The notes under the pieces were generated by a model. It made no database searches and was not told the DNA's origin. It saw nothing but the letters and a program-made list of their open reading frames with translations. The translations under genes were made by a program, and so were the position numbers. From positions 124,001 through 188,000 of the forward strand of contig NZ_BMKA01000003.1 in assembly GCF_014643735.1 (NCBI RefSeq): 64,000 nucleotides of DNA. The letters run 5' to 3'. This stretch comes from Neptunicoccus cionae (GTDB lineage: Bacteria > Pseudomonadota > Alphaproteobacteria > Rhodobacterales > Rhodobacteraceae). Shown here piece after piece: positions 19,601-26,809 of the stretch. Within the stretch, counting starts at the first letter, position 1; every line of letters begins with the position of its first letter.

Positions 19601-20181
19601 TGATGGATCAGACGTTTTCGATCATTATGACCGGCACAGGGATTGTGGCGCTGGCAGGGATCGTGGTGAACAACAACATTGTTCTGATCGACACCTATCA
19701 GGAATACGCCGAATATATGCCGCGCCTACAAGCCATTGTGCGCACAGCCGAGGACCGGATTCGCCCTGTTCTGCTGACCACCATCACCACGATGGCAGGG
19801 CTGGCGCCGATGATGTTCGGCCTGTCCATCGACTTTTACAATGGCGGCTACTCCATCGACGCGCCAACTGCGCTGTGGTGGAAACAACTTGCCACTGCGG
19901 TGGTGTTCGGCCTTGGCATCGCGACCGTTCTAACGCTGGTGTTTACGCCCTCCATGCTGGCCCTGCGGGTCTGGTTCACGACTGGCGCCTACAGTGCCGG
20001 TGCGCTGGCGGGCACGCTGCTTGGCGGGCGCAATACGCGGATCGCACAGGATCGCAGGCAGCGCAAACGGGCGCGTAGAACCGGCGCTGGCGAAATCCAC
20101 TGGGACGAAGCAGACGAAGGCCCTGCCCCTGTGACAGAAATATCCGCCAGCCCCAAACCGCCCCTAAAAGCGGCCGAGTAA
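16630..20181 (+). CDS. Efflux RND transporter permease (AcrB/MMPL-type)
   Basis: This is a large inner-membrane proton-driven exporter of 1183 residues, with the two-fold RND layout: TM1, a periplasmic loop, TM2-6, then a second loop and TM8-12. The TM4 acidic residue region GMLVDGAIVVVEYADKE and the matching second-half segment GIVALAGIVVNNNIVLIDTYQEY are visible. An unusual hydrophobic pair and a KKKKVK stretch lie around residues 510-565 between the halves. The C-terminal tail is basic then acidic. The start overlaps the adaptor stop (ATGA). The broad group exports drugs, detergents or bile-like compounds; the substrate here is unknown. Confidence 0.93.
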   Translation: MIGIVDWASARARMIFALIVLSLGAGTFSYINLPKEGEPDIDIPALFVSVQFPGISAEDSEKLLVKPLESKLRDLDGLKKISGTAAENYGGVALEFEFGWDKSATIADVRDKVNQAQADFPEDADQPTINEINFSEFPVLVVSLSGAIPERTLLRVVKDLQDKVEALTPVLEAGLAGHRDEMLEVLIDPLKLEAYNVTAGELINVVTNNNQLIAAGEVETANGAFSVKIPSAFDEPQDVYNLPVKVNGDRVITLGDLAEIRLTFEDQVGTARYNGQTTVALQVVKRKGTNLINAVQLVRDTVEASQAEWPQELRDSITVSYSMDESTNVADMVSQLEASVLTAVALVMIVVLAALGVRSALLVGFAIPTSFLLSFAIMAVAGISISNIVMFGLILAVGMLVDGAIVVVEYADKEITRGVGPMRAYTAAAKRMFWPIVSSTATTLCAFLPMLFWPGVPGEFMGNLPVTLIFVLSASLLVALVYLPVVGGVAGRMSAILGRVSLWLRKSVHWSIRLILMVLSAVILFNGILMLLRGEMAGATIAVLLGCFALAATGGSLGPQQKKKKVKAGYKRSPFGWIIHLIAGNPVMPIVTIAAIGFFVVSVFGYFGANSKGVEFFVETEPERAIAYVRARGNLSLEEKDNLVRQVEAEIMQVEGVESLFAFAGEGGLNQNTGGAIAPTDSIGQVQIELVKWTERPRGSGNDILDQINERLKTVPGIQAEISEAAMGPASGKPLNLRVTGDNWEELQTAADTVRRKFDNTTGLIKIEDTRPLPGIDWQIDVDVEQAGRYGADVLSVGAMVQLVTRGLMLDTMRVESSDDEIEIRVRLPENDRLLSTIDTLRVRTASGLIPLSNFITRTPVDKLGQIDRFDTKRYFDVKADVESGLFVDADGNIVSADAKGAKPLNGNLAIEAMTKWLEEDTPLPPSVEWSWQGDQQDQAESEAFLGKAFAGALGLMFVILLAQFNSVYNSILVLLAVVLSTAGVLIGMLVMDQTFSIIMTGTGIVALAGIVVNNNIVLIDTYQEYAEYMPRLQAIVRTAEDRIRPVLLTTITTMAGLAPMMFGLSIDFYNGGYSIDAPTALWWKQLATAVVFGLGIATVLTLVFTPSMLALRVWFTTGAYSAGALAGTLLGGRNTRIAQDRRQRKRARRTGAGEIHWDEADEGPAPVTEISASPKPPLKAAE

Positions 20182-20201
20182 TCAGGCCCACGCAGAAACG
20201 A

Positions 20202-20241
20202 AAAAGCCCCCGCCAGAGCATCAACTCCGGCGGGGGCTTTT
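20202..20241. terminator. Bidirectional Rho-independent terminator
   Basis: A 13-bp perfect stem (AAAAGCCCCCGCC with GGCGGGGGCTTTT) has a 14-nt loop and A and T runs on both flanks. It lies between the convergent RND pump gene and the Atm1-type exporter gene and can serve both. Confidence 0.9.
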
Positions 20242-20263
20242 GATTTGGTCGGGCTTACCCCGC

Positions 20264-22102
20264 TTAGGCTACGGCGCTGTCGTCTTCGTCCTGTTCAGAC
20301 AGTTGGCGCTGCCACATGCTGTAATAGCGGCCCGCTTGCGCCACCAGTTCGTCGTGGGTGCCCTGTTCAACAACCACACCTTTTTCCAGCACCATGATCC
20401 GGTCCGCGTCCACCACAGTAGACAGACGGTGCGCGATGGTAATAACCGAGCGCCCCTGCCCCATTGCCCGCAGACTTTCCTGAATGTCCCGTTCGGTTTC
20501 CGTGTCCAGCGCCGAAGTTGCCTCATCCAGCAGCAGGATCGGCGGGTTCTTCAACAGCGTCCGCGCAATGCCGACCCGTTGTTTCTCACCCCCCGACAGC
20601 TTTAACCCCCGCTCCCCAACAGCGGTGTCATAGCCTTCGTGCAGGGATTCCACAAAGTCGTGGATTTTTGCGGCCTTGGCAGCAGCGATCACATCCTCGC
20701 GGGTGGCCCCTTCACGCCCGTAAGCGATGTTATAACCGATGGTATCGTTGAACAGCACCGTATCCTGCGGCACGATCCCAAGCGCATCGTGCAGGCTGTC
20801 TTGCGTCACATCGCGGATATCCTGACCGTCAATTTTAATCGCCCCTCCGTTCACATCATAGAACCGGAACAACAGCCGCCCGATGGTGGATTTGCCCGAA
20901 CCGGACGGACCGACCACCGCCACCGTTTGCCCCGGCTTCACCACCAGATCGAGCGATTTGAGGATTTGCCGTTCGCCGTTATACCCGAAATCTACCTCTT
21001 CAAAGCGGATTTCACCGCCGGACACATCCAACAGCTTGGCGTCCGGCTTGTCGCTCACTTCGGAAGGTTGCTCCAGCAGATCGAACATCTCGCCCATATC
21101 CACCAGCGCCTGTCGAATTTCGCGGTAAACCGTACCAAGGAAGTTCAACGGCATGGTGATCTGGATCATATAGGCGTTCACCATCACGAAATCGCCCACC
21201 GTCATCTGGCCGTTTTGCACCCCAATCGCGGCCATCACCATAACGATCACCAAACCGGTAGAGATGAAAAGAGACTGTCCAAAGTTCAGAAAGGATAGCG
21301 AATAGCTGGTTTTCAGCGCCGCAGATTCGTAGTTTTTCATGCTTTCGTCGTAACGGGCCGCCTCGCGCTTTTCAGCGCCGAAGTATTTCACCGTCTCAAA
21401 ATTCAGCAGGCTGTCGATGGCCTTCTGGTTCGCATCCGTGTCCTGATCGTTCATTTCCTTGCGGATCTGAACGCGCCATTCGGTCACTTTGAAGGTGAAC
21501 CAGATATAAAGCCAGATGGTCACAACAACCACCGCCAGATACCAGACATCAAAAACAAAGAACAAAATGCCGCCGATTAGCACCAGCTCCAATATCAGCG
21601 GGCCGATGGAAAACAACAAAAAGCGCAACAGAAAGTCCACGCCTTTCACACCCCGTTCAATAATCCGGCTAAGGCCGCCGGTTTTGCGGGTGATGTGATA
21701 GCGCAGCGACAGCGCGTGCATGTGTTCAAAGGTTTCAAGCGCGAGTTTGCGCAACGCGCGCTGGCCGACACGGGCAAAAATCGCGTCCCGCAACTGGTTG
21801 AACCCCACAGCAAGCAGACGCAGCGCGCCATAAGCCACCGTCAGGCCAACAGCCCCCATCGCCAGCATTGTCGCAGGTGATGCGTCTTCCGCCACCGGTG
21901 CCAGCGCATCCACTGCCGCCTTATAGAAAAACGGCGTCACAACCGCGATCAGACGGGCGATCACCAGCACAACCAAAGCCGCAATTACGCGGGTTTTGAT
22001 CTCGGGTTTGTCGCTCGGCCAAAGATAAGGCATGACCTTTCGGATCGTGCGCATACCGCTTTTGCGATCGATGTCGGACGTAGTGATGGTAGATTTTCGC
22101 AT
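20264..22102 (-). CDS. Atm1-type ABC exporter (ABCB7/HMT1 family)
   Basis: This fused ABC half-transporter has 612 residues: six membrane segments (about 35-330) followed by an ATPase. Walker A is GPSGSGKST (398-406), the signature LSGGE (502-506) and Walker B ILLLDEA (522-528). The NFETVKYFGAEKREAARYD segment (about 234-252) is typical of the Atm1 branch, whose members export glutathione-linked sulfur or metal compounds connected to Fe-S metabolism and heavy-metal tolerance. A hairpin that buries its likely ribosome-binding site lies directly upstream. An alternative ATG is at residue 17. Confidence 0.93.
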   Translation of the reverse strand: MRKSTITTSDIDRKSGMRTIRKVMPYLWPSDKPEIKTRVIAALVVLVIARLIAVVTPFFYKAAVDALAPVAEDASPATMLAMGAVGLTVAYGALRLLAVGFNQLRDAIFARVGQRALRKLALETFEHMHALSLRYHITRKTGGLSRIIERGVKGVDFLLRFLLFSIGPLILELVLIGGILFFVFDVWYLAVVVVTIWLYIWFTFKVTEWRVQIRKEMNDQDTDANQKAIDSLLNFETVKYFGAEKREAARYDESMKNYESAALKTSYSLSFLNFGQSLFISTGLVIVMVMAAIGVQNGQMTVGDFVMVNAYMIQITMPLNFLGTVYREIRQALVDMGEMFDLLEQPSEVSDKPDAKLLDVSGGEIRFEEVDFGYNGERQILKSLDLVVKPGQTVAVVGPSGSGKSTIGRLLFRFYDVNGGAIKIDGQDIRDVTQDSLHDALGIVPQDTVLFNDTIGYNIAYGREGATREDVIAAAKAAKIHDFVESLHEGYDTAVGERGLKLSGGEKQRVGIARTLLKNPPILLLDEATSALDTETERDIQESLRAMGQGRSVITIAHRLSTVVDADRIMVLEKGVVVEQGTHDELVAQAGRYYSMWQRQLSEQDEDDSAVA

Positions 22103-22107
22103 CGGAT

Positions 22108-22125
22108 AGCCTTCTCTTGAAGGCT
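22108..22125 (-). promoter_or_regulatory. Hairpin sequestering the Shine-Dalgarno of the Atm1-type gene
   Basis: On the minus strand, arms AGCCTTC and GAAGGCT (7 bp, perfect, 4-nt loop) end five bases before the ATG at 22102. The GAAGG in the second arm is the only credible ribosome-binding site, so folding would hide it. It may act as a translational control element; this is inference. Confidence 0.4.
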
Positions 22126-22169
22126 CTTAGATAGTTCGCGGGGCACGGATTGGCCAGAGCAGCGCACGC

Positions 22170-23804
22170 TTATTTTGGGTCTGCGCCCTCTGGCAGATCA
22201 AACACCTGTCCGGGATAGATCAAATCGGCGTTTTTAATACGGTCCCGGTTTGCGCTGAAGATCTGGACGTATTTCACGCCGTCCCCGTAGCGGCTCTCGG
22301 CCAATGCCCAAAGTGTATGGCCCGGTTGCACGATTACAGTGGACTGATCAGGTGCATTGCGCGCCGCTGCTGCCAGTTCTGCCGGTGCCTCCCGTTTGAA
22401 CGGGCTTTCGACGCGGGACAGCACGTCACCCCCTTTGCTGATCTGATCCACCCGCAGCGTATGCACGCCCTGATCCACCGCGGGCAGCACCACCCGCCAG
22501 TTGCCATCCTGAAGCACCGGTTCAGTCTGGATCGGCTGGTTATCCACATAGACGCGCACAAATTGGTCGCCACTGCCTCGCCCCGAGAGCACAACAGCAC
22601 CGCCCTGATCGTAAGAAATTGTATCAAGGCTAAGCGGATCATCCGACAATTCCTCTGGCACAACCGGCTGGCCTGGCTGGATCACAGCGGCACCTTGTGT
22701 ATCCGCCACTACAATGGTGGGCGAGGTTTCGGGCATATCGGGTTGGGGCGGCACCACCAGAACCGTCTGGGGCGAAGTGGACACCACAGTCCCGTCGCGC
22801 AATTCCTCAAGTCCCATAGTTTGCGGGGTGTCACCGGCTGGCAGCTGGACGATCGCCACGAAAGAGCCGCTTTGATCCGCGCGCACGGTCTCCAACGGCG
22901 CATTGCCAAGGGTGACCTGCACCTGCGCGCCTGGCGCGGCCTGACCGGCAATCACCGTTGCGCCGCTGTTATCCACCCGCACCAAATCAAAACGGGGCTC
23001 GGCCGCTGTGGGTTCCGGCTGCGCAGTGCCAAGCTGCACATCCGATGCAGAAGCAGGCGGCGCTTGGTTCGACGCCACCTCTGGTGAAGGTTCCACCGCA
23101 GGTTCCGCGACTTCAACTTGCGAGCCGGTTTCGCTGGCAACTTCAAGTGCCGCCGTGTCGGTTTCATCCAAGGGCCCAAGGGGTTCGTCAGCCGATACTG
23201 TGGCGGGGGCATCTGCACCTTCGGCAGCATCCGTCGTTTCAGGGGTATCCGCAGATGTTGAATTATCTTCTGCCGAAACGTCAACCGCGGCGGTTGGCTC
23301 TGTTACAGCCGCAGTTTGTGTCGTTACGACAGACTCAGCCTGTGCCTCCGGCTTGATCGGGGCTGCCGCGTTCTCTTCCACCGGGACAACATCTGCTTTC
23401 ACTTCAGTGTCCAGCGGCGCAGTCTTCGTAACCGCCGCAGTGATGGCGACCGTTTCTTCAGCCTCCACCGGATCAGCCGGATCGGCAGGTTCTAAAGTCT
23501 CGTCCCCGATCAATGCGAAATCTTCCACGGGATTCACGTCCGCTTCATTACTGGCGGGCTCTTGTTCGCGCGGCGCGTCCGATACAGCCGTATCGCGCTG
23601 CGCAGTCTCAACTGATGGAACCGTTGGCTCTTGCACAGCGGCTCCCTGCTGCGCAGGTTCCGGCGTGGTCGTTTCCTCCATCACCGGGACCAGTTCCAAC
23701 GGCGAGGGTTCACGCAAGAATACAATCAACGCCATAATCACAGCGAGCGTCAAACCCGCTATGGCAATCTGGATTGGGACGGAAATGGAAGGCAACTTGG
23801 ACAT
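22170..23804 (-). CDS. LysM-domain envelope protein with Ig-like domains
   Basis: This protein of about 544 residues has an N-terminal membrane anchor (IAIAGLTLAVIMALIVFL). A long low-complexity region rich in Ala, Glu, Val, Thr and Pro (about 40-260) follows, then two Ig-like segments (VDNSGATVIAGQAAPGAQVQV and YDQGGAVVLSGRGSGDQFVRV) and a C-terminal LysM domain (VIVQPGHTLWALAESRYGDG...YPGQVFDLP). LysM binds peptidoglycan, so the protein probably spans the periplasm from the inner membrane to the wall. I chose the ATG at 23804; the open frame extends to a GTG at 23864 without better support. It diverges from the LOG-family gene over 103 bp. Confidence 0.82.
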   Translation of the reverse strand: MSKLPSISVPIQIAIAGLTLAVIMALIVFLREPSPLELVPVMEETTTPEPAQQGAAVQEPTVPSVETAQRDTAVSDAPREQEPASNEADVNPVEDFALIGDETLEPADPADPVEAEETVAITAAVTKTAPLDTEVKADVVPVEENAAAPIKPEAQAESVVTTQTAAVTEPTAAVDVSAEDNSTSADTPETTDAAEGADAPATVSADEPLGPLDETDTAALEVASETGSQVEVAEPAVEPSPEVASNQAPPASASDVQLGTAQPEPTAAEPRFDLVRVDNSGATVIAGQAAPGAQVQVTLGNAPLETVRADQSGSFVAIVQLPAGDTPQTMGLEELRDGTVVSTSPQTVLVVPPQPDMPETSPTIVVADTQGAAVIQPGQPVVPEELSDDPLSLDTISYDQGGAVVLSGRGSGDQFVRVYVDNQPIQTEPVLQDGNWRVVLPAVDQGVHTLRVDQISKGGDVLSRVESPFKREAPAELAAAARNAPDQSTVIVQPGHTLWALAESRYGDGVKYVQIFSANRDRIKNADLIYPGQVFDLPEGADPK

Positions 23805-23907
23805 GGATCTTCGTCTTCTTGGGGTAGCGTTTTGCCGTTTCACCGGCACAGGACCGTGATACACTATGAAAACCCAATCTCAAACTACCAATACCAAAGG
23901 GACCTTA

Positions 23908-24471
23908 ATGCCTATCAATGCTAAAAACCTCTCTGTCTGCGTCTTCTGCGGCTCCCGTTTCGGAACGGAACCAGCCTACAAGCAATCTGCAGTCGACCTT
24001 GGCACTGGACTGGCCGAGCGGAATATGCGGCTGGTTTACGGCGCGGGTGATGTCGGGTTGATGGGGGCTGTGGCCACGGCTGCGCAAAAAGCGGGCGGCG
24101 AAACCTTTGGCGTTATCCCCGAGCATCTGCTGAACTGGGAAGTGGGCAAACGGGATTTGTCCGCTTTCGTTGTCACCGAAACCATGCACGAACGCAAAAA
24201 AGTGATGTTCAAAAACTCCGACGCGATTGTGGTTCTACCCGGTGGCGCCGGTTCACTGGACGAGTTTTTTGAAGTGCTAACGTGGGCGCAACTGAAGCTG
24301 CACGCCAAGCCGATTATTCTGGTGAATGTGGACGGTTACTGGGACCCACTTTTGGCCTTGGTGGATCATAGCGTGGACAAAGGGTTTGCCGATGCCAGCC
24401 TTAAGCAATTGTTTGTGGTGGATGACACAGTTGAGGCGGTTCTGGACAGGCTGGCCCCGTCCGACACTTAA
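23908..24471 (+). CDS. LOG family protein (TIGR00730)
   Basis: This 187-residue Rossmann-like protein belongs to the LOG group, which includes cytokinin riboside 5'-monophosphate phosphoribohydrolases and general nucleotide 5'-monophosphate glycosidases. The CVFCGSRFG N-terminus, the MHERKKVMF arginine/lysine region and PGGAGSLDEFFE are visible. The usual PGGxGTxxE motif has Ser in place of Thr here. AAAGGGA lies five bases before the ATG at 23908, which supports this start over an upstream ATG at 23866. The physiological substrate in this bacterium is unknown. A terminator hairpin follows. Confidence 0.88.
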   Translation: MPINAKNLSVCVFCGSRFGTEPAYKQSAVDLGTGLAERNMRLVYGAGDVGLMGAVATAAQKAGGETFGVIPEHLLNWEVGKRDLSAFVVTETMHERKKVMFKNSDAIVVLPGGAGSLDEFFEVLTWAQLKLHAKPIILVNVDGYWDPLLALVDHSVDKGFADASLKQLFVVDDTVEAVLDRLAPSDT

Positions 24472-24481
24472 GCGCAGAAAA

Positions 24482-24516
24482 AGCGGCGCAGGATCACATC
24501 CCGCGCCGCTGCTTTG
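24482..24516. terminator. Terminator between LOG gene and host-attachment gene
   Basis: An 8-bp perfect stem (AGCGGCGC with GCGCCGCT) has a 13-nt loop, an A-run before it and GCTTT after it. It is placed between two convergent genes and can act in both directions. Confidence 0.7.
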
Positions 24517-24531
24517 ATAGCCGCCGTCAGA

Positions 24532-24984
24532 TCAGGCGGCCAATTCTTTCTTAACGATATCTTCAATCTCGTTGATGGGATGGTTGGTCAGGGTCTTTGC
24601 AACCTCCCCGATCACTTTGTCAGACACTTCTGAGTGGATTTGACTGCGCAATTCCCCAAGGATGTTCGGTGCGGCCACCAGCACCAGATGCTTGAACCGG
24701 CCCTTATGCGCCCATTTGTACAGCATATCAGCGAGATCTCCGGCAAAGCGCTCTTTCTCTAGTTCGTGGAAATCCGTATCCGCCAGTGCAGAGCGTTGTC
24801 CCTGCCCCACATCAGGCATCCGGCCCGGGCGATTGGCAGCTTGTTCGCGGTGGGGCGGGTTTTCCTGCTCCTCCTTGCGAACCACCTGCAAGTGGGGATC
24901 TTCGCCATCGGTCAGGTTTTCCAGAAACAATGCTTTCTCACCGTCTGCGATAAGAACCCAAGTCCCGTTTTTCAGTTCAGCCAT
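24532..24984 (-). CDS. Host attachment family protein (PF10116-like)
   Basis: This small soluble protein (150 residues) begins with NGTWVLIADGEKALFLEN, followed by a charged loop with several His/Arg residues and the conserved HLVLVAAPNILGELR core near residues 98-112. These are the marks of the 'protein required for attachment to host cells' family, named from work on Agrobacterium; its biochemical activity is unknown. The fold resembles the eRF1/baeRF group by motif. AGGAGG precedes the ATG with good spacing. It lies downstream of sodB on the same strand, separated by the sodB terminator. Confidence 0.82.
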   Translation of the reverse strand: MAELKNGTWVLIADGEKALFLENLTDGEDPHLQVVRKEEQENPPHREQAANRPGRMPDVGQGQRSALADTDFHELEKERFAGDLADMLYKWAHKGRFKHLVLVAAPNILGELRSQIHSEVSDKVIGEVAKTLTNHPINEIEDIVKKELAA

Positions 24985-25046
24985 CTGATCCTCCTAAGGT
25001 TTTGTGATACAGAAAACCAACGCGGTTTGCCGTGACAAGGTTGCAC

Positions 25047-25082
25047 GAAAAAACCCGCCACCGTGAAAACGGAAGCGGGTTT
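25047..25082 (-). terminator. Rho-independent terminator of sodB
   Basis: Arms AAACCCGC and GCGGGTTT (8 bp) plus an inner CCG/CGG pair lie 39 bp past the sodB stop. Read on the minus strand, the hairpin is followed by a run of T. Confidence 0.85.
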
Positions 25083-25120
25083 AAAGTTTCTGTCATGGCG
25101 CAGGGATGCGCCCGCGCAGA

Positions 25121-25720
25121 TTACATACGGCTTGCGACGTTTTCCCAGTTCACCAGTTTGTCGAGGAAGTTCGACAGGTAAGCCGGACGCTTGTTGCGGA
25201 AATCGATGTAGTAGGAGTGCTCCCAAACATCACAGCCCAGCAGCGCAGTCTGGCCAAAGCACAGCGGGTTCACGCCGTTTTCTGTTTTGGTCACTTTCAG
25301 ACCGCCATCTGTGTCTTTCACCAGCCACGCCCAGCCGGAGCCGAACTGACCTGCGCCGGCAGCAGAGAAATCTTCTTTGAATTTGTCAACGGAACCAAAG
25401 CTCTCTTTCAGAGCAGCCTCCAGTTCGGACGGCATGTTGCTTTCGCCCGGACCCATCATTTCCCAGAACTGGTTGTGGTTCCAAAGCTGGCTGATGTTGT
25501 TGAAAATGCCGTTCTGCGCAACGGAAGACGAATCGTAAGTACCGGTGATGATATCTTCGAGGGACTTGCCCTCCCACTCGGTTCCAGCGATCAGCTTGTT
25601 GCCGTTGTCCACATAGGCTTTGTGGTGCAGGTCGTGGTGATATTCCAGTGTTTCCTTGGACATGCCGGCATCCGCCAGAGCATCGTGCGCATAGGGAAGA
25701 TCGGGAAGTTCAAAAGCCAT
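25121..25720 (-). CDS. sodB: Superoxide dismutase, iron type
   Basis: This enzyme converts superoxide to oxygen and hydrogen peroxide. The four metal ligands are visible as H28 (EYHHDLHH), H82 (QLWNHNQFW), D164 and H168 (DVWEHSYY). The active-site glutamine is Q78 just before the second histidine, the position used by iron-type enzymes, which favours Fe over Mn. At 199 residues the length is standard. The start at 25720 is preceded by AGAGGA; an upstream in-frame ATG at 25744 would add eight non-conserved residues. No signal peptide is present, so it is cytoplasmic. A candidate promoter and a folded element lie upstream. Confidence 0.96.
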   Translation of the reverse strand: MAFELPDLPYAHDALADAGMSKETLEYHHDLHHKAYVDNGNKLIAGTEWEGKSLEDIITGTYDSSSVAQNGIFNNISQLWNHNQFWEMMGPGESNMPSELEAALKESFGSVDKFKEDFSAAGAGQFGSGWAWLVKDTDGGLKVTKTENGVNPLCFGQTALLGCDVWEHSYYIDFRNKRPAYLSNFLDKLVNWENVASRM

Positions 25721-25773
25721 AGTATCCTCTTTCTGTTTATTCATGCCAAAGCAAACCTTTGGCGTTGGGGGTG

Positions 25774-25801
25774 ACTATATCGCGCTTCACCTGTCGGTAA
25801 A
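25774..25801 (-). promoter_or_regulatory. Candidate sigma-70-type promoter for sodB
   Basis: On the minus strand a TTTACC box is followed after 16 bp by TATAGT, about 54 bp before the sodB start codon. A GCCAAA/TTTGGC inverted repeat (25745-25763) lies in the predicted leader. The match is by eye only. Confidence 0.4.
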
Positions 25802-25824
25802 AGCCGCGTTTTGACTATCTCTAG

Positions 25825-25910
25825 AGCGTTGAAATTGTTTTGCAAACCAAAACAGACTTTTGCTTTGTCCGAAGGTTCGGAAGTTTTCAACGCTGGCTGC
25901 CCAGTCTGTT
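25825..25910. repeat. Multi-stem intergenic element upstream of sodB
   Basis: An outer stem AGCGTTGAAA/TTTCAACGCT (25825-25834 with 25885-25894) encloses two hairpins: TGTTTTG/CAAAACA (25836-25842, 25848-25854) and TCCGAA/TTCGGA (25868-25873, 25876-25881). A further 8-bp pair AACAGACT/AGTCTGTT (25851-25858, 25903-25910) crosses the outer stem and overlaps one hairpin, so it could form a pseudoknot or an alternative fold. It lies between the upstream secreted-protein gene and the sodB promoter. It may be a mobile palindromic element, a terminator or a structured RNA. Confidence 0.6.
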
Positions 25911-25917
25911 AACCGGG

Positions 25918-26376
25918 CTAGGGATTAACCAGTTGCTCAAGTGGCGCGTTGCTCTCGACGCAGGCGCCTTTTGCTGAATAGAAGGTGTTCAAACCACTCG
26001 GAGTGGCGCGCAAAAGTATCTTGTTACCGCCACGCAGCAGTGTAGCAGTATAGGTGATCGGCAACGCACTGTTCGCCGCATAATCTCGGCTCGGACGTGC
26101 CTTGGGGTTGTTGTAACGTCCCGACTTCCAGCTGAGCGACACGCGCACCGAATTGGCTGTTGCAACCTTGGCCTCGGCCAATTCGCCACTTACCGAATAG
26201 GTGATCGGATCATAGGTGCGTGCTGTGGCATCGCCATGAAGTACCTCAAACACGAGCTTTTCTGGTGCCCATCCGCTGTTTCGGCTGTCGGTAAGCACAC
26301 AACTGTAAGTAAGCGCCGACGCTGGCGCAGCCATAAGGATCGCGGCGAGACCGGACAGATTTAAGAGTTTATTCAT
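25918..26376 (-). CDS. Small secreted protein of unknown function
   Basis: I do not recognise this family. The 152-residue product has a clear Sec signal peptide (MNKLLNLSGLAAILMAAPASA) followed by a mature part with two cysteines (in SCVLTD and GACVESN) that could form a disulfide. It is predicted to be mainly beta and periplasmic. The open frame extends far upstream to 26757 across the Mth938-like gene, but the signal peptide fixes the likely start at the ATG at 26376, 49 bp after the Mth938-like stop. It is probably the last gene of the yajC-secDF-TauE-Mth938 transcription unit, although the link is loose. Confidence 0.65.
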   Translation of the reverse strand: MNKLLNLSGLAAILMAAPASALTYSCVLTDSRNSGWAPEKLVFEVLHGDATARTYDPITYSVSGELAEAKVATANSVRVSLSWKSGRYNNPKARPSRDYAANSALPITYTATLLRGGNKILLRATPSGLNTFYSAKGACVESNAPLEQLVNP

Positions 26377-26425
26377 ATCCCATAACCTAGAGCCTGGAAG
26401 CGCAAAGCCAAGCCCTATTGCGCGC

Positions 26426-26779
26426 TCAGACCGGTAAAGCAGCAATGGCAACGCGACGGCCTTCGGACAGCAGGATGTTATAGGTACGACACGCACTTGG
26501 GCTCGACATAACTTCAGCGGCGACACCGGCGTCTTCCAGAGTAGCCCGCAATGATGCAGGCAAGGGCGCGATGTCCGCACCGGTGCCCACAAACAGAATG
26601 TCAAAGCTATCAGCAAGCGCGAGCAGCGGCGCAGGATCATCCAGCCCCTCCCAGCCTGTGATGCCCTTCGCGCTGAGGAACAGGGCACCGTCACGAGGTT
26701 GGTCTTTGACACGGAAAAAGCCCGGTCCGTAGGCATCCACAGGGGGCTGTCCGTCAAAGGTGACTTCGGTAAGTTTCAT
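26426..26779 (-). CDS. Mth938-like domain protein (DUF498)
   Basis: This 117-residue cytoplasmic protein matches the Mth938/NDUFAF3-like fold by its pattern: an N-terminal beta segment (MKLTEVTFDG), the LFLSAKGITGW stretch, then ILFVGTGADIAPLP and the C-terminal ACRTYNILLSEGRRVAIAALPV. Relatives in mitochondria (NDUFAF3) assist complex I assembly; the bacterial role is not established. In related alphaproteobacteria this gene typically follows secF directly. Here a TauE/SafE gene lies between them, ending 30 bp upstream of this start. Confidence 0.8.
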   Translation of the reverse strand: MKLTEVTFDGQPPVDAYGPGFFRVKDQPRDGALFLSAKGITGWEGLDDPAPLLALADSFDILFVGTGADIAPLPASLRATLEDAGVAAEVMSSPSACRTYNILLSEGRRVAIAALPV

Positions 26780-26809
26780 GTGCTCTCTCCTGTACTGGCG
26801 CGAAGGCGG

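Noticed and set aside
26377-26757. Upstream extension of the small secreted-protein gene
   Set aside because: It overlaps the Mth938-like gene and would place the signal peptide in the middle of the protein.
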